Shown here piece by piece: positions 1-8,188 of a stretch of DNA of 64,000 bases. How positions within the stretch are numbered: position 1 is the first letter of the stretch; the number at the start of each line of letters is the position of its first letter. The notes below the pieces were generated by a model. That model was not told where the DNA came from and ran no database searches. It was given only the letters and a program-made list of their open reading frames with translations. Position numbers and translations under genes: made by a program. Location: NCBI RefSeq assembly GCF_000379445.1, contig NZ_KB902272.1, positions 111,207 through 175,206 on the forward strand. Reading direction: 5' to 3'. This stretch comes from Fangia hongkongensis FSC776 = DSM 21703 (GTDB lineage: Bacteria > Pseudomonadota > Gammaproteobacteria > Francisellales > Francisellaceae).

Positions 1-315
1 TGCTTCAAAGGCCAAAATAGATTTAACCGGTTTGATTTCATTATCATTTAAACAAGTCATCATAATAATGGGAATGTCAGAGACTTCCCTGATATATCTA
101 CATGTATCAATACCATCAATTTGAGGCATCATTAGATCAAGCAGGATAATGTCAAAATTATGTACAGAGGTTTTTAAATAGTGTTTGATATTCTTCCCAC
201 TATTTAATATTTTCGTATCAATATCAAAGTAACGTTTAATGCTTTTTGATAGATATATACAGATCTCTCTATCATCATCGATAATCAAAATTTGGTTCAC
301 TAACGACATGGTCAT
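1..315 (-). CDS. Response regulator, receiver domain only (3' part outside window)
   Basis: The first 105 codons of a two-component response regulator are visible; the rest runs off the left edge. I translated this by hand. The receiver fold is clear: the acidic triad D13-D14-D15 follows a hydrophobic beta strand (ILII), the phospho-acceptor is D60 in LLDLMMPQ, and the conserved Thr is T87 in MMTC. The output domain is not in the window, so the class (OmpR, NarL or other) cannot be read. The ATG at 313-315 follows an AAGGGGGA ribosome-binding site very closely; the second ATG at 307-309 has better spacing and is an equally good start. The gene is divergent from the LuxR-type gene at 602 and probably controls the shared 286-bp spacer and the pilus operon beyond it (inference). 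Confidence 0.9.
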   Translation of the reverse strand, partial: MTMSLVNQILIIDDDREICIYLSKSIKRYFDIDTKILNSGKNIKHYLKTSVHNFDIILLDLMMPQIDGIDTCRYIREVSDIPIIMMTCLNDNEIKPVKSILAFEA

Positions 316-382
316 TTCCCCCTTCCCAATTTAGCATGAACTGTTTAGATTATTAAAATGCTAACGCAATTTGTGCGCTTGA

Positions 383-411
383 TGAAAATAGCCCCTGCCT
401 TGCTATTTTCA
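383..411. promoter_or_regulatory. Perfect 10-bp inverted repeat
   Basis: The arms TGAAAATAGC (383-392) and GCTATTTTCA (402-411) are exact complements separated by 9 nt. Neither side is followed by a T-run, so this is not a standard terminator. It could be an operator for a dimeric regulator or a hairpin in the leader of the response-regulator mRNA. Confidence 0.5.
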
Positions 412-541
412 CGGTAAGTATAAATTCACTGTGCCATCAATAATGTTCTGATAGACATTTGAACTGTATCACTTTTAATTGTGGTTTAATAGGTAATTTT
501 ATCAAAAGTAAGTTAGGGTAATTAAAATCAAACACACTTTC

Positions 542-567
542 TTTACATTTTTTTACACATATTTACA
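542..567 (+). promoter_or_regulatory. Three TTTACA direct repeats with exact 10-bp period
   Basis: TTTACA occurs at 542-547, 552-557 and 562-567. A degenerate fourth unit, TTTAAG, begins at 571. The 10-bp period puts all copies on one face of the helix. Direct repeats of about 10-11 bp are typical of OmpR-family response-regulator sites. The array lies just upstream of a TATATT box and 35 bp before the start codon at 602, as expected for an activator site. Confidence 0.55.
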
Positions 568-601
568 TCTTTTAAGAGTATATTTTCTATGGGGTTTAGA
601 T

Positions 602-913
602 ATGAGTGATAAAGGGGGAGATGTGACTCAAGCTGGCTATAATGACTATACTAATGTAGAAGAGCTTTCTAACTTAGATCAATTTTTATGTGAAATAGGG
701 GTATATGATTTAGAAACAGGAATCGCTAAATTAAATTCTAAGGAACTGCATTATTTAAGACTGTTGTCTACAGGGAGTAGTTACCAAGAGATTTCAAGCT
801 TATTAAAATTATCGCTTAGGAGTATTTATTACTATGCAGATACCATTAAAAATAAGATGAATTTTACAAGTAGGTTGGAGCTTTTTAAGTTATCAAAGAT
901 ACTTTATGGTTGA
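602..913 (+). CDS. Small LuxR-type HTH regulator
   Basis: A 103-aa protein made almost entirely of a GerE/LuxR-type DNA-binding domain (about residues 46-103): LNSKELHYLRLL opens the first helix, YQEISSLLKLSLRSI gives the scaffold and recognition helices, and a dimerisation-type helix follows. No sensory domain is present; residues 1-45 are polar and short. The ribosome-binding site is weak (GGGG about 8 nt upstream of ATG). It is the first gene rightward of the spacer with phased TTTACA repeats and is followed after 123 bp by a second LuxR-type gene, so both probably regulate the pilus operon. It may work with a partner protein, or be constitutively active and controlled only by its own expression. 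The target genes are inferred from position. Confidence 0.75.
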   Translation: MSDKGGDVTQAGYNDYTNVEELSNLDQFLCEIGVYDLETGIAKLNSKELHYLRLLSTGSSYQEISSLLKLSLRSIYYYADTIKNKMNFTSRLELFKLSKILYG

Positions 914-982
914 TTATAATTGAATATCTGTCTAAAGATCTGACATCAACTGTACAGTGCTGAGTGTTATATGGGAATGGGT

Positions 983-1006
983 ATAAATATAAATATAAAT
1001 ATAAAT
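983..1006. repeat. (ATAAAT)x4 simple sequence repeat
   Basis: Four perfect copies of ATAAAT lie just ahead of the better ribosome-binding site of the following regulator gene. Read in frame from the upstream ATG at 971 they encode alternating Ile-Asn. Changes in copy number would keep the frame but alter spacing in the 5' region. Confidence 0.8.
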
Positions 1007-1036
1007 GGGATGATTTCTAGAAGGGGGAGTTTAGGG

Positions 1037-1813
1037 ATGTTTGGAAAAATGCACAAAACACGCTTATCAAAGTATTATCGTTGCCTTGAGTTATTGGGTA
1101 TTGATTACTTTAAAGTGTTTTATATTCGCCAAGATAAAAAGGTCCTGATTTTTTGTAATGATAATAACATGCAAATAACAGGCTCAGGTGACATTAATAC
1201 TAGAGAGAAAGTTGATTATAACAACGCGTTTAGAAGCTTTTATTGCTCGTGTGTTAAGGGGTATAAAACAGGACAAATACTACCGTGGAAGGAGCTTCTA
1301 CCGTATGAAGAGCTTCAAGTACTTCAACTAAAAGGAATGCTATCGGGGTGTCATTTTATATTGCCATATTCACTTGATAATAAAGGAGTGTCAATTTATA
1401 TTTTTGGCTCTAAGACACATGATATTGATTTTAGTAAAAAGAGTTACCTTTTATATGCCTTTACTCGTTATTTCTCACGCGCCATTTTAGCCACTACACC
1501 TCTTGATTATAAGGAATACTATGGGGGTTTTTTATGTCAAAAAGAGCTATATCTATGCGCAAAGATGCTTGAGTTAGTTCGCCGGCTAAACTCTTTTTTG
1601 CCTATGGAAGAGCTGAGTCATTCAGAGTTTACAGTCTTGCGACACATAAGAGACTTTCAAACAGAAAAAGAGCTTTCTGCTTTCTTATCTATTTCAGAAA
1701 GAGCGTTACGTTATCATATCCAAAATATCAAACAAAAAATGGGAAAGAATACGCTTTCAGAGATCAAACAGTTAAGCAAGGACAGTTTTCCCACAGAGTT
1801 TACGTTGATCTAG
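1037..1813 (+). CDS. LuxR-type transcriptional regulator of the pilus locus
   Basis: A 258-aa protein. The C-terminal 65 or so residues are a LuxR/GerE HTH: LSHSEFTVLRHIRDFQTEKE, then the recognition segment ISERALRYHIQNIKQKMG. The N-terminal 180 residues have the mixed alpha/beta pattern and length of a LuxR ligand-binding domain, but I see no clear acyl-homoserine-lactone motif. I chose ATG 1037 because AAGGGGGAG lies 7 nt upstream. An in-frame ATG at 971 has no ribosome-binding site and would add 22 residues rich in Ile-Asn from the ATAAAT repeat. The stop is 2 nt from the prepilin peptidase start, so the two are likely co-translated, which ties this regulator to the pilus operon. Confidence 0.75.
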   Translation: MFGKMHKTRLSKYYRCLELLGIDYFKVFYIRQDKKVLIFCNDNNMQITGSGDINTREKVDYNNAFRSFYCSCVKGYKTGQILPWKELLPYEELQVLQLKGMLSGCHFILPYSLDNKGVSIYIFGSKTHDIDFSKKSYLLYAFTRYFSRAILATTPLDYKEYYGGFLCQKELYLCAKMLELVRRLNSFLPMEELSHSEFTVLRHIRDFQTEKELSAFLSISERALRYHIQNIKQKMGKNTLSEIKQLSKDSFPTEFTLI

Positions 1814-1815
1814 AA

Positions 1816-2580
1816 ATGGAAAAGGTATTAATAGCGCTTATAGGAAGCGCTTTAACGATTGCTCTTTCAACGCTTATACTATATGGCTCTAGATATATTT
1901 CCCTTTGTATTTTGCGAGGGAGAGACATTAGCATGGGAAAGCTGCTCGTTGGAGCTGTGCGCTCATTATTTACATTACATCGACGCAATCAGTTTGTGAT
2001 ATTTATTGTTTTATCCATAGTAAATATAGTGCTTAGCTTGCTTGTTGTAGCACTGTACCATACAGCTTTAGAGTATCTTTATATGATGGTTTTGATTATT
2101 GGGCTTGAAATTCTATTTTTCTGTGATAGTCGATACTTTTTATTACCTGATATCATAACGATATCAATGCTTTGGCTGATTCTTTTAATGATAGCATGCC
2201 ACTGGAAAGAGGATATTGAGCTTGAAAATGCTATTTTAGGCGCAGCTATAGGATATGTATTTCCATTTTGTATTAATTATCTCTATAAGGTTTTAAAAGG
2301 ACGCTCTGGCCTTGGCTACGGCGATATGAAGCTCTTCGCTTGTTGTGGTTGTTATTTTGGCACCAAGCTGCTTTTTGCTATTATTTGCATCTCTTGTCTT
2401 AGTCTCTCTATATATGTGGCTATTGCAAATGTGTTATTCAAAAAGAATCTAGATGTGATTTATCCATTAGGGCCACATATTTGTCTTAGTTTTTTAAGTT
2501 TTATCTTAATAGCACCGTTGGGCATTACAGATGATTTATTAAAAGGATATTACACGATATTAATACCTTTTCTCCATTAG
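1816..2580 (+). CDS. Type IV prepilin peptidase (PilU/TcpJ-like, A24 family)
   Basis: A 254-aa polytopic inner-membrane aspartic protease predicted to cleave the leader after the conserved Gly of the prepilins encoded downstream. The two family aspartates are visible: D104 in CDSRYFLLPDIIT and D170 in GLGYGDMK, the latter being the GxGD signature. At least six hydrophobic segments span the protein. It is shorter than the PilD type and lacks the N-terminal CxxC zinc/methylase region, as in several IVb-pilus enzymes; whether it also N-methylates mature pilins cannot be told. There is no clear ribosome-binding site, and it starts 2 nt after the preceding stop, so translational coupling is likely. 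It is the first pilus-assembly gene of the operon. Confidence 0.88.
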   Translation: MEKVLIALIGSALTIALSTLILYGSRYISLCILRGRDISMGKLLVGAVRSLFTLHRRNQFVIFIVLSIVNIVLSLLVVALYHTALEYLYMMVLIIGLEILFFCDSRYFLLPDIITISMLWLILLMIACHWKEDIELENAILGAAIGYVFPFCINYLYKVLKGRSGLGYGDMKLFACCGCYFGTKLLFAIICISCLSLSIYVAIANVLFKKNLDVIYPLGPHICLSFLSFILIAPLGITDDLLKGYYTILIPFLH

Positions 2581-2672
2581 AAACTTCCTATTTATAACAT
2601 ATTGTTTTTGCTACAAAAGCGGATAATTCAGTTAACTTGATTGGGAATTTTAAAATATATAGTAGTGTAAAT

Positions 2673-3224
2673 ATGACGTATCAGAAGGGCTTTAGTCTAT
2701 TTGAGTTTGGATTGATTATTGTTCTTATGGCTATTTTGGTCGTATTAACGCTTTTTGTTTTTGAAATAGTTCAAAATAGAGTAGAGAAAAGTGCGGGGGT
2801 GAATCTTGCAATCGAAAATTATATAAGTATTGAAAGAAGGCAAGCCTATGCATTTTCCAATATTGGGGATAGCGATATTTCGGCACAAGCTATCCCACTT
2901 GAGACTTTACAAGAGTTAAAAAAACTAAAAGATAAGCTGAAAAACCTGTATGACATAACAATCATATTGCCCAATAAGCAAAATGGCAATAACTATACCA
3001 AGGTGGTTAGTGGGAGGTATTTATATAGCATTATCAAACAAATGTTAATAATGCCAAAAAATCTATTATATGGGGCCTTTGAGCGTGGAGCTTACTCAAT
3101 TAAGAACAAGAGCATTCATATTAAGTCGTGCACAAATGAGATGTGTAAGGTGATCATATATGAGCCACTTTACTACTCAGGTCGAAATAATGCATACAAT
3201 CAATTTGCAGTAAAAATTGTATAG
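2673..3224 (+). CDS. Minor prepilin, GspH-like position
   Basis: About 183 aa with a six-residue leader MTYQKG, a predicted cleavage at Gly6/Phe7, Glu at +5 (FSLFE) and a hydrophobic helix of about 22 residues. This is the class III signal of type IV pilins and pseudopilins. The remainder is a small globular domain with two cysteines close together (SCTNEMC) near the C terminus. The start is uncertain: ATG 2673 has no good ribosome-binding site, and an in-frame TTG at 2637 would lengthen the leader by 12 residues. It is the first of four prepilin-like genes in a row and could form part of a tip or initiation complex; it is too divergent to name by homology. Confidence 0.75.
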   Translation: MTYQKGFSLFEFGLIIVLMAILVVLTLFVFEIVQNRVEKSAGVNLAIENYISIERRQAYAFSNIGDSDISAQAIPLETLQELKKLKDKLKNLYDITIILPNKQNGNNYTKVVSGRYLYSIIKQMLIMPKNLLYGAFERGAYSIKNKSIHIKSCTNEMCKVIIYEPLYYSGRNNAYNQFAVKIV

Positions 3225-3244
3225 GCTGTGTGGGAGAGAGCACT

Positions 3245-4648
3245 TTGGAAAATAGGAAACAGCAGCTAGGTATAAGTCTGATAGAAGTTGCGCTGTCTAT
3301 CAGCATATTTAGCTTGACCATAATAATGGTGTTGAAGACGTTTAATTTTCAACAAAATCAAAATGATATTATTGATACTACTGTGCAAAAGGTACAGGCA
3401 GTAATTGCGGTTGCAAATGCATTACAATCAGGCGGCTATTATCCCAGCGAAAAAACATTAGACACTTATTTTTCACAGCGAAATATTAATATAAATTTAA
3501 ACACAACAGGTGCTGGAACCTATCTAGGTTACAAGGCAAATAATACGGGGATTCCTTATTTTCGTATACAGTTTTGTGCCTCTAAAGCCTCTCCTTTAGG
3601 AAGGCTTGTGGGTCAGTATTTTTATGCGACTGAAATTCAAACGCCTGAAGCGAAACAAGTTTGTACACAAAATGGGATATTAGATCGGTTTCAATACCTT
3701 GTCACCTTGTACTCTACCCAACTTTTACCTCACTCTATACATACGTTATTTAAAACTTCCAGTGTATACTTTTCACAACCAGCTCCAGAGCCATCCTCCA
3801 TAACAAGCACAGCTGTGTGCTACAAGCATGGAGGAAAGCCTTCTAAATGTTTAAAAAAATATAGGATATATAACATATCCCTTAATGATGGCAGCTTTAG
3901 AAAACCTGAAGTTTCTATTTACGATAGTGGAAATGAGAGCCATCATCAAGGGCTAAGAAGTGATCAAATTCAGAGGATGAAGTGCCCTATAAACTCTGTA
4001 TTAGCCTCAATGCCGCTATTAAACAGTGCCTTTTTTACTAACCCATCCCACATGTTTCAGGTGAATGGTTCGGTTGGAACCAATCCTACGATGCAGATGA
4101 TTAAAACATTAACTGTTTTGCCTGAGGTTACTGATCAAAATGCATTAGAAGTGACACTACCATATAGAGGCACTGTTAATCAGCAGGCTAATGAGAGTGG
4201 TGTTTTTAGATTTTTAGCAAGTAACATCAATGATAAAGAAGATAGTTTTTTAAATGCCTATCATAATTTATTAACTCAACAGTCTCAAAGAGGAATATTA
4301 CCAGACTCAGACCCGCTTGTTGACAAATGGACGTATCAATTTATTAATCATACATCTTCTAAGCTTCCGTATTTTTATGATGTTCCTGGTTTTCCTGTAT
4401 TTTCGCCAGAAATGCGATCTGCACTATTTCACTATGGAGGGATATTTAACATATATGGTGATAATTATAGGTTTCTTACTAGAAGAGAGCTCACGCAATA
4501 TAGTAATGTCACAGTGAATGAGCTGGGTGTCGTTGTGCTTCAGTGGTGTGTTCCCGATGTGTTTATACATGACAGTGGGGGCTCTCAGCCAGTGGTAGGG
4601 CGACTTGATTGCAATCAGATAAATCGTAAAGGTTGTGGAGTATATTGA
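3245..4648 (+). CDS. Large minor prepilin, GspI-like N terminus
   Basis: A 467-aa protein with a prepilin signal: leader MENRKQQLG, cleavage after Gly9, then ISLIEVALS with Glu at +5 and a hydrophobic helix. The N terminus recalls GspI/PilV-type minor pilins, but those are typically 120-200 aa; here a further 400 or so residues follow, with scattered cysteines, and I recognise no domain in them. The start is taken as TTG 3245 because GGGAGAG lies a few nt upstream; GTG 3230 is in frame but overlaps that site. The stop overlaps the next start as TGATG, so translation is coupled. The large C-terminal part could be an adhesin displayed at the pilus tip (inference). Confidence 0.75.
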   Translation: MENRKQQLGISLIEVALSISIFSLTIIMVLKTFNFQQNQNDIIDTTVQKVQAVIAVANALQSGGYYPSEKTLDTYFSQRNININLNTTGAGTYLGYKANNTGIPYFRIQFCASKASPLGRLVGQYFYATEIQTPEAKQVCTQNGILDRFQYLVTLYSTQLLPHSIHTLFKTSSVYFSQPAPEPSSITSTAVCYKHGGKPSKCLKKYRIYNISLNDGSFRKPEVSIYDSGNESHHQGLRSDQIQRMKCPINSVLASMPLLNSAFFTNPSHMFQVNGSVGTNPTMQMIKTLTVLPEVTDQNALEVTLPYRGTVNQQANESGVFRFLASNINDKEDSFLNAYHNLLTQQSQRGILPDSDPLVDKWTYQFINHTSSKLPYFYDVPGFPVFSPEMRSALFHYGGIFNIYGDNYRFLTRRELTQYSNVTVNELGVVVLQWCVPDVFIHDSGGSQPVVGRLDCNQINRKGCGVY

Positions 4649-6240
4649 TGTCAAAAATGCTCACAAGGAAAGTACAAGCTGGCTTTAGCTTTTTTGAAGT
4701 TGCACTGGTAGCAGTTTTAATTAGCATTATTATGTCAGTGGCACTTTGGTGGTTTTTCTATTTTGAAAGTTCCGCTACTATTGAAGATGAATTTGCACGT
4801 ATCGAAAATGTTATTTCAATCTTACAGACAGAATATCAACAAGACCTTTCATCAGGGGCGCAATTTACCATCGATAAAAAGACTTTTTCAGGGTGGCTAG
4901 GGTTTGGTAGCTTAGTACATGACTACAGCAAAAACTTATATTCCATCCTCTATAACATTAGCTTGACATCTGCTGGATTATCACTTGCTCCATTGGTAAA
5001 GATAGAGTCCTGTATCCCTTTTTCAGCATATATAAGAGCCCAGAGGTATTATCGATTTGGTATGTCATATTACTTAACCGGAGCAAAGATAACTTATGCT
5101 AGATGCCGGCAAATTGATAAACGTTATGGTGAGATGGTTGATTTTGTTGTGTATGCGCCATTATCGCTATACTACAAAAAAAACCTTTCCACATATTATC
5201 CTCATTTAAATACCTACCAGTATAATATACCTTCATATAGTAATCTTTCATATAAACTCTCTACGCCATATAAGGATGGCAGTATCTTTCATGCAGATCA
5301 GCTAGGGCTTGGAACCTTTAACCAAACAATCAAGCAGCTTTCAAGCAGTTTTTATCAATTAGAAAGTTGCGGCAGCACACAAACAGAAATTTTTAATATG
5401 GCAGTATCTGGGCTCATGTTGTACCACCCAATGGATGATGTCCCTTATAATAACGCACAAAACTATTACCACTGGCTAAATCAACCAGTCAAAACAAAAA
5501 AGCTATATGGCCCAGCGAGCTATTATGCAGAGTATGGCTATCAAGTTCGCCCCTTTGTTATTCATGAATCTCCTGCTCATATGTCGCCATTTGATCCTAT
5601 GAGTCCATATAAAGATCCCTATGCAGCATTAACAACAAGCAATAAACCTGATATCAAGCCACTTGATTATCAATATTATTCATCGGCAGCATTATTCAGT
5701 GTTCCTGTCAATCTCACTTCAATGAAAGGTGGATCAGGTCCCTATACGATACAAATGATACATTTCAGTCAATGCGCAGATAATAATACGACTTTTCAAC
5801 CTTTTACCTCTGCAAGTGCACAGACGTATATGTCAAATGCACCAACGGATACTACAGTACAATCTGATGCTGGTATGCCAAGCAGTTATGGTGGAATTGA
5901 TCCAAGGATGCCTACTAACACGTATATTTTGAGCAATATTGGGGGATATGATTTAGCAAATTCAAATTGTCAGTCTGATAATTATACTTGTGAGGGTCAA
6001 ATTTATCATAGTGCTTTATTTAACTACACAATACCATTCTCAGAGAATGAAGCAAAAGACTACCCGAATAGATGGCCACATTTATTGGATCAGAATGCTG
6101 CAATTTTTATTTATCAGGGGTTGCATGTTCCTTATGAACTAAATGCACACTTTCAAAGCCCACCAGATGGTGCGCCATGGTCTCAAGAAGTATTACATAA
6201 TTACAATCGAATTAAGTTTTTAATTATTCCAAAGAAATAG
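4648..6240 (+). CDS. Large minor prepilin, GspJ-like N terminus
   Basis: A 530-aa protein with leader MSKMLTRKVQAG, cleavage after Gly12, mature start FSFFEVALV with Glu at +5, and a long hydrophobic helix. The 480-residue remainder is rich in Tyr, Ser, Pro and Asn and looks like an extracellular beta-rich domain; no known family is recognised. Typical GspJ/PilW proteins are about 200-250 aa, so this one is more than double the usual size. The ATG overlaps the preceding stop by one base (TGATG). As the third prepilin in the series it probably joins the same tip complex as its neighbours. The product could also be an adhesin that only borrows the pilin signal for export. Confidence 0.75.
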   Translation: MSKMLTRKVQAGFSFFEVALVAVLISIIMSVALWWFFYFESSATIEDEFARIENVISILQTEYQQDLSSGAQFTIDKKTFSGWLGFGSLVHDYSKNLYSILYNISLTSAGLSLAPLVKIESCIPFSAYIRAQRYYRFGMSYYLTGAKITYARCRQIDKRYGEMVDFVVYAPLSLYYKKNLSTYYPHLNTYQYNIPSYSNLSYKLSTPYKDGSIFHADQLGLGTFNQTIKQLSSSFYQLESCGSTQTEIFNMAVSGLMLYHPMDDVPYNNAQNYYHWLNQPVKTKKLYGPASYYAEYGYQVRPFVIHESPAHMSPFDPMSPYKDPYAALTTSNKPDIKPLDYQYYSSAALFSVPVNLTSMKGGSGPYTIQMIHFSQCADNNTTFQPFTSASAQTYMSNAPTDTTVQSDAGMPSSYGGIDPRMPTNTYILSNIGGYDLANSNCQSDNYTCEGQIYHSALFNYTIPFSENEAKDYPNRWPHLLDQNAAIFIYQGLHVPYELNAHFQSPPDGAPWSQEVLHNYNRIKFLIIPKK

Positions 6241-6265
6241 TACCAGTAAATATAGGGGGGAGAGA

Positions 6266-8080
6266 ATGTCTAATAAGGGAGATAAGCAACAGGGCATTGC
6301 TTTGTTAATAGTTTCTTTAGTGATGCTGGTGATTAGTTTTATTATTTATTGGTACTATGCAAACTGGTATGCAGTTGGTAATACAAAAGAGATATATTCA
6401 AAAGCGAATCAAATACTTGCAACGAGAGATTTGGCCTATAACTACTACTATAGAACGGGGAAATTCCCTCAGCGTTATCAGGATTTTATAGGAGAAATTT
6501 CAGATGAAATGTATGCTAAGCTTTTTTCAAAAAATCTTACAGGTTATCCTTTTGAATTTACCAGTTATAATGGTGAGCGCGGGTATGTTGTATGTACTTT
6601 AGATAAAACAAATCAAGTCTACCAACTTCTACCCATGCTTAAACAAAGTAATGATATATATTATAATCTCAGGGCACAAAAAATTATATCTAGCACTTGT
6701 GCTAAGGTTGCAGGAGAGAATGCTATCTTCGTGCCTTTTATAGATGGCAGCACCTTATTTGATACAAACTTTCGTTTTTTTCCGTTTGTATTTATTAATA
6801 CGACAGGTATGCTTTCTGATGATTATTGGGAGCATAATCAGCAAGGAATACAGATTGGACAGCTAGGGCAAGATCTTGCCCTAGAGGGGGCGGGTGATCA
6901 AAATTCACCTTATTTCTATTTTTCATCAAAAGTGGATCACTCCGTTGTTTCACACGCATATGAATCACCAAAAGATACACTAAGCGATACATCCCATCTT
7001 ATGGGGCAGCAGTTCTTTGTATTTCCTTCAATTTGCCCAGCCTCTTCAGATGCTATTCATGGTGGTATTATGCTATCTGGATATGGGGTATCAAGTAGAC
7101 AGTTTGGACGTTTTGGAAACACCACTCGAAAGGATTTGTTTGAGGTTAATACACAGCCACTTAGAATAGGCGAGTTTTATCAGCCACAAATAGGTGGTTA
7201 TCAAAATCAAGCATGGCATCGAAAAGATATCAAAGTAAGTCAATATGGAACGGGTACACAAGCAGTTGCAAATACACCGCCTGTTTTATGTAGATTGGAT
7301 GATTTATCATTGCCTAATGGGCATAAGATGAATGTGATTTTAATGACCATGGGGGAGAATGATCTCTTCAGTCAGATCAAGCATTTAAGCTCTTGGGAAG
7401 GTCAGCAAGTGCAGTTTGTAAGAGGGGTTTTATATGAAGCCTGTGCGCCAGATGCAACTGTACTTAAAGCGCCTGTTACGCGCTATCAAACTAAAAATAA
7501 CATCCCAGTTATGAATAAGAAGACCCTGAGATTACGCTTTACGCGTGACAGTCTAACACCACCATTTAAATTGGTCCTGAATCATCAAGTGGTTATTTCA
7601 GTCCCGAGTTATCAAACAGCAAAATATGTCTATACACAATCAGTACCATCACATTTAACCATTGTTGATATTGCGCTGAGTGAGTCTGAGGCTAAAGCAA
7701 TTGAAAAATTAAAGCAGAACTATTTGAACGTATATGTGGAGTTTAGAAATATCCCCGCTTTTTCTACAGAGTACGGGAAAGGCCCCAACCCTCAAGGGTA
7801 TATACCCATAACTGTCAATGGGTTTGATAAAACACAGGCGAAAGTGGATTTAATGGTTAATTATAACCGCGGTTGTACTTTTCCGGTTGATGGAGGAGCA
7901 TTACCTAATGATGCAGATGCTCTTCGGTGTGGCCCAGGTGGAAATGTTGACCCTATTATTCCATCATGTGCTACAAACCTTAGAAGCCAGCTGAGCGCTT
8001 TACTTCTCAAACAGCCTCAACTTGTTAGCCATTTACGACAGTATCAACAAGATGCTATCGCCTATAGACCTGCTGGATAA
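6266..8080 (+). CDS. Large prepilin-like protein without Glu5 (GspK-like)
   Basis: A 604-aa protein with leader MSNKGDKQQG and mature start IALLIVSLV. Position +5 is Ile, not Glu. Among pseudopilins this is the hallmark of GspK/PilX-type subunits, which sit at the tip and are not followed by another subunit; the N terminus here also resembles GspK by eye. GspK proteins are about 300-330 aa, so this is nearly twice that size. The C-terminal half has several Cys-containing segments near the end (NRGCTFPVDG, ALRCGPGG, PSCATNL). GGGGGGAGAG lies directly upstream of the ATG. Being last in an H-I-J-K-like order supports a role in capping a pilus tip complex (inference). Confidence 0.72.
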   Translation: MSNKGDKQQGIALLIVSLVMLVISFIIYWYYANWYAVGNTKEIYSKANQILATRDLAYNYYYRTGKFPQRYQDFIGEISDEMYAKLFSKNLTGYPFEFTSYNGERGYVVCTLDKTNQVYQLLPMLKQSNDIYYNLRAQKIISSTCAKVAGENAIFVPFIDGSTLFDTNFRFFPFVFINTTGMLSDDYWEHNQQGIQIGQLGQDLALEGAGDQNSPYFYFSSKVDHSVVSHAYESPKDTLSDTSHLMGQQFFVFPSICPASSDAIHGGIMLSGYGVSSRQFGRFGNTTRKDLFEVNTQPLRIGEFYQPQIGGYQNQAWHRKDIKVSQYGTGTQAVANTPPVLCRLDDLSLPNGHKMNVILMTMGENDLFSQIKHLSSWEGQQVQFVRGVLYEACAPDATVLKAPVTRYQTKNNIPVMNKKTLRLRFTRDSLTPPFKLVLNHQVVISVPSYQTAKYVYTQSVPSHLTIVDIALSESEAKAIEKLKQNYLNVYVEFRNIPAFSTEYGKGPNPQGYIPITVNGFDKTQAKVDLMVNYNRGCTFPVDGGALPNDADALRCGPGGNVDPIIPSCATNLRSQLSALLLKQPQLVSHLRQYQQDAIAYRPAG

Positions 8081-8101
8081 CAGTAATATTTCCTATTACT
8101 G
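8081..8101 (+). promoter_or_regulatory. Intercistronic hairpin after the GspK-like gene
   Basis: CAGTAATA (8081-8088) and TATTACTG (8094-8101) form a perfect 8-bp stem with a 5-nt loop, beginning one base after the stop codon. There is no T-run, so it is more likely an mRNA-stability or processing element than a terminator. The 108-bp gap that follows is the largest so far in the operon and could also carry an internal promoter for the major pilin genes. Confidence 0.5.
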
Positions 8102-8188
8102 ACATGGTTATCTTTGCAGGTTAAGGCATGATATTCAGCATAGACATTCATATAGCTTAAAACCAATGATATCTAACGAGGAGGATAA

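Larger units (their letters stand above)
316..601. promoter_or_regulatory. Divergent regulatory spacer in front of the pilus locus
   Basis: This 286-bp AT-rich spacer lies between the response regulator and the first LuxR-type gene and contains no gene I can support. It holds an inverted repeat at 383-411 and three phased TTTACA repeats at 542-567, listed separately. A TATATT at 579-584 could be a -10 box, but no matching -35 sits 16-18 bp upstream, which suggests a promoter that depends on an activator. Confidence 0.5.
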
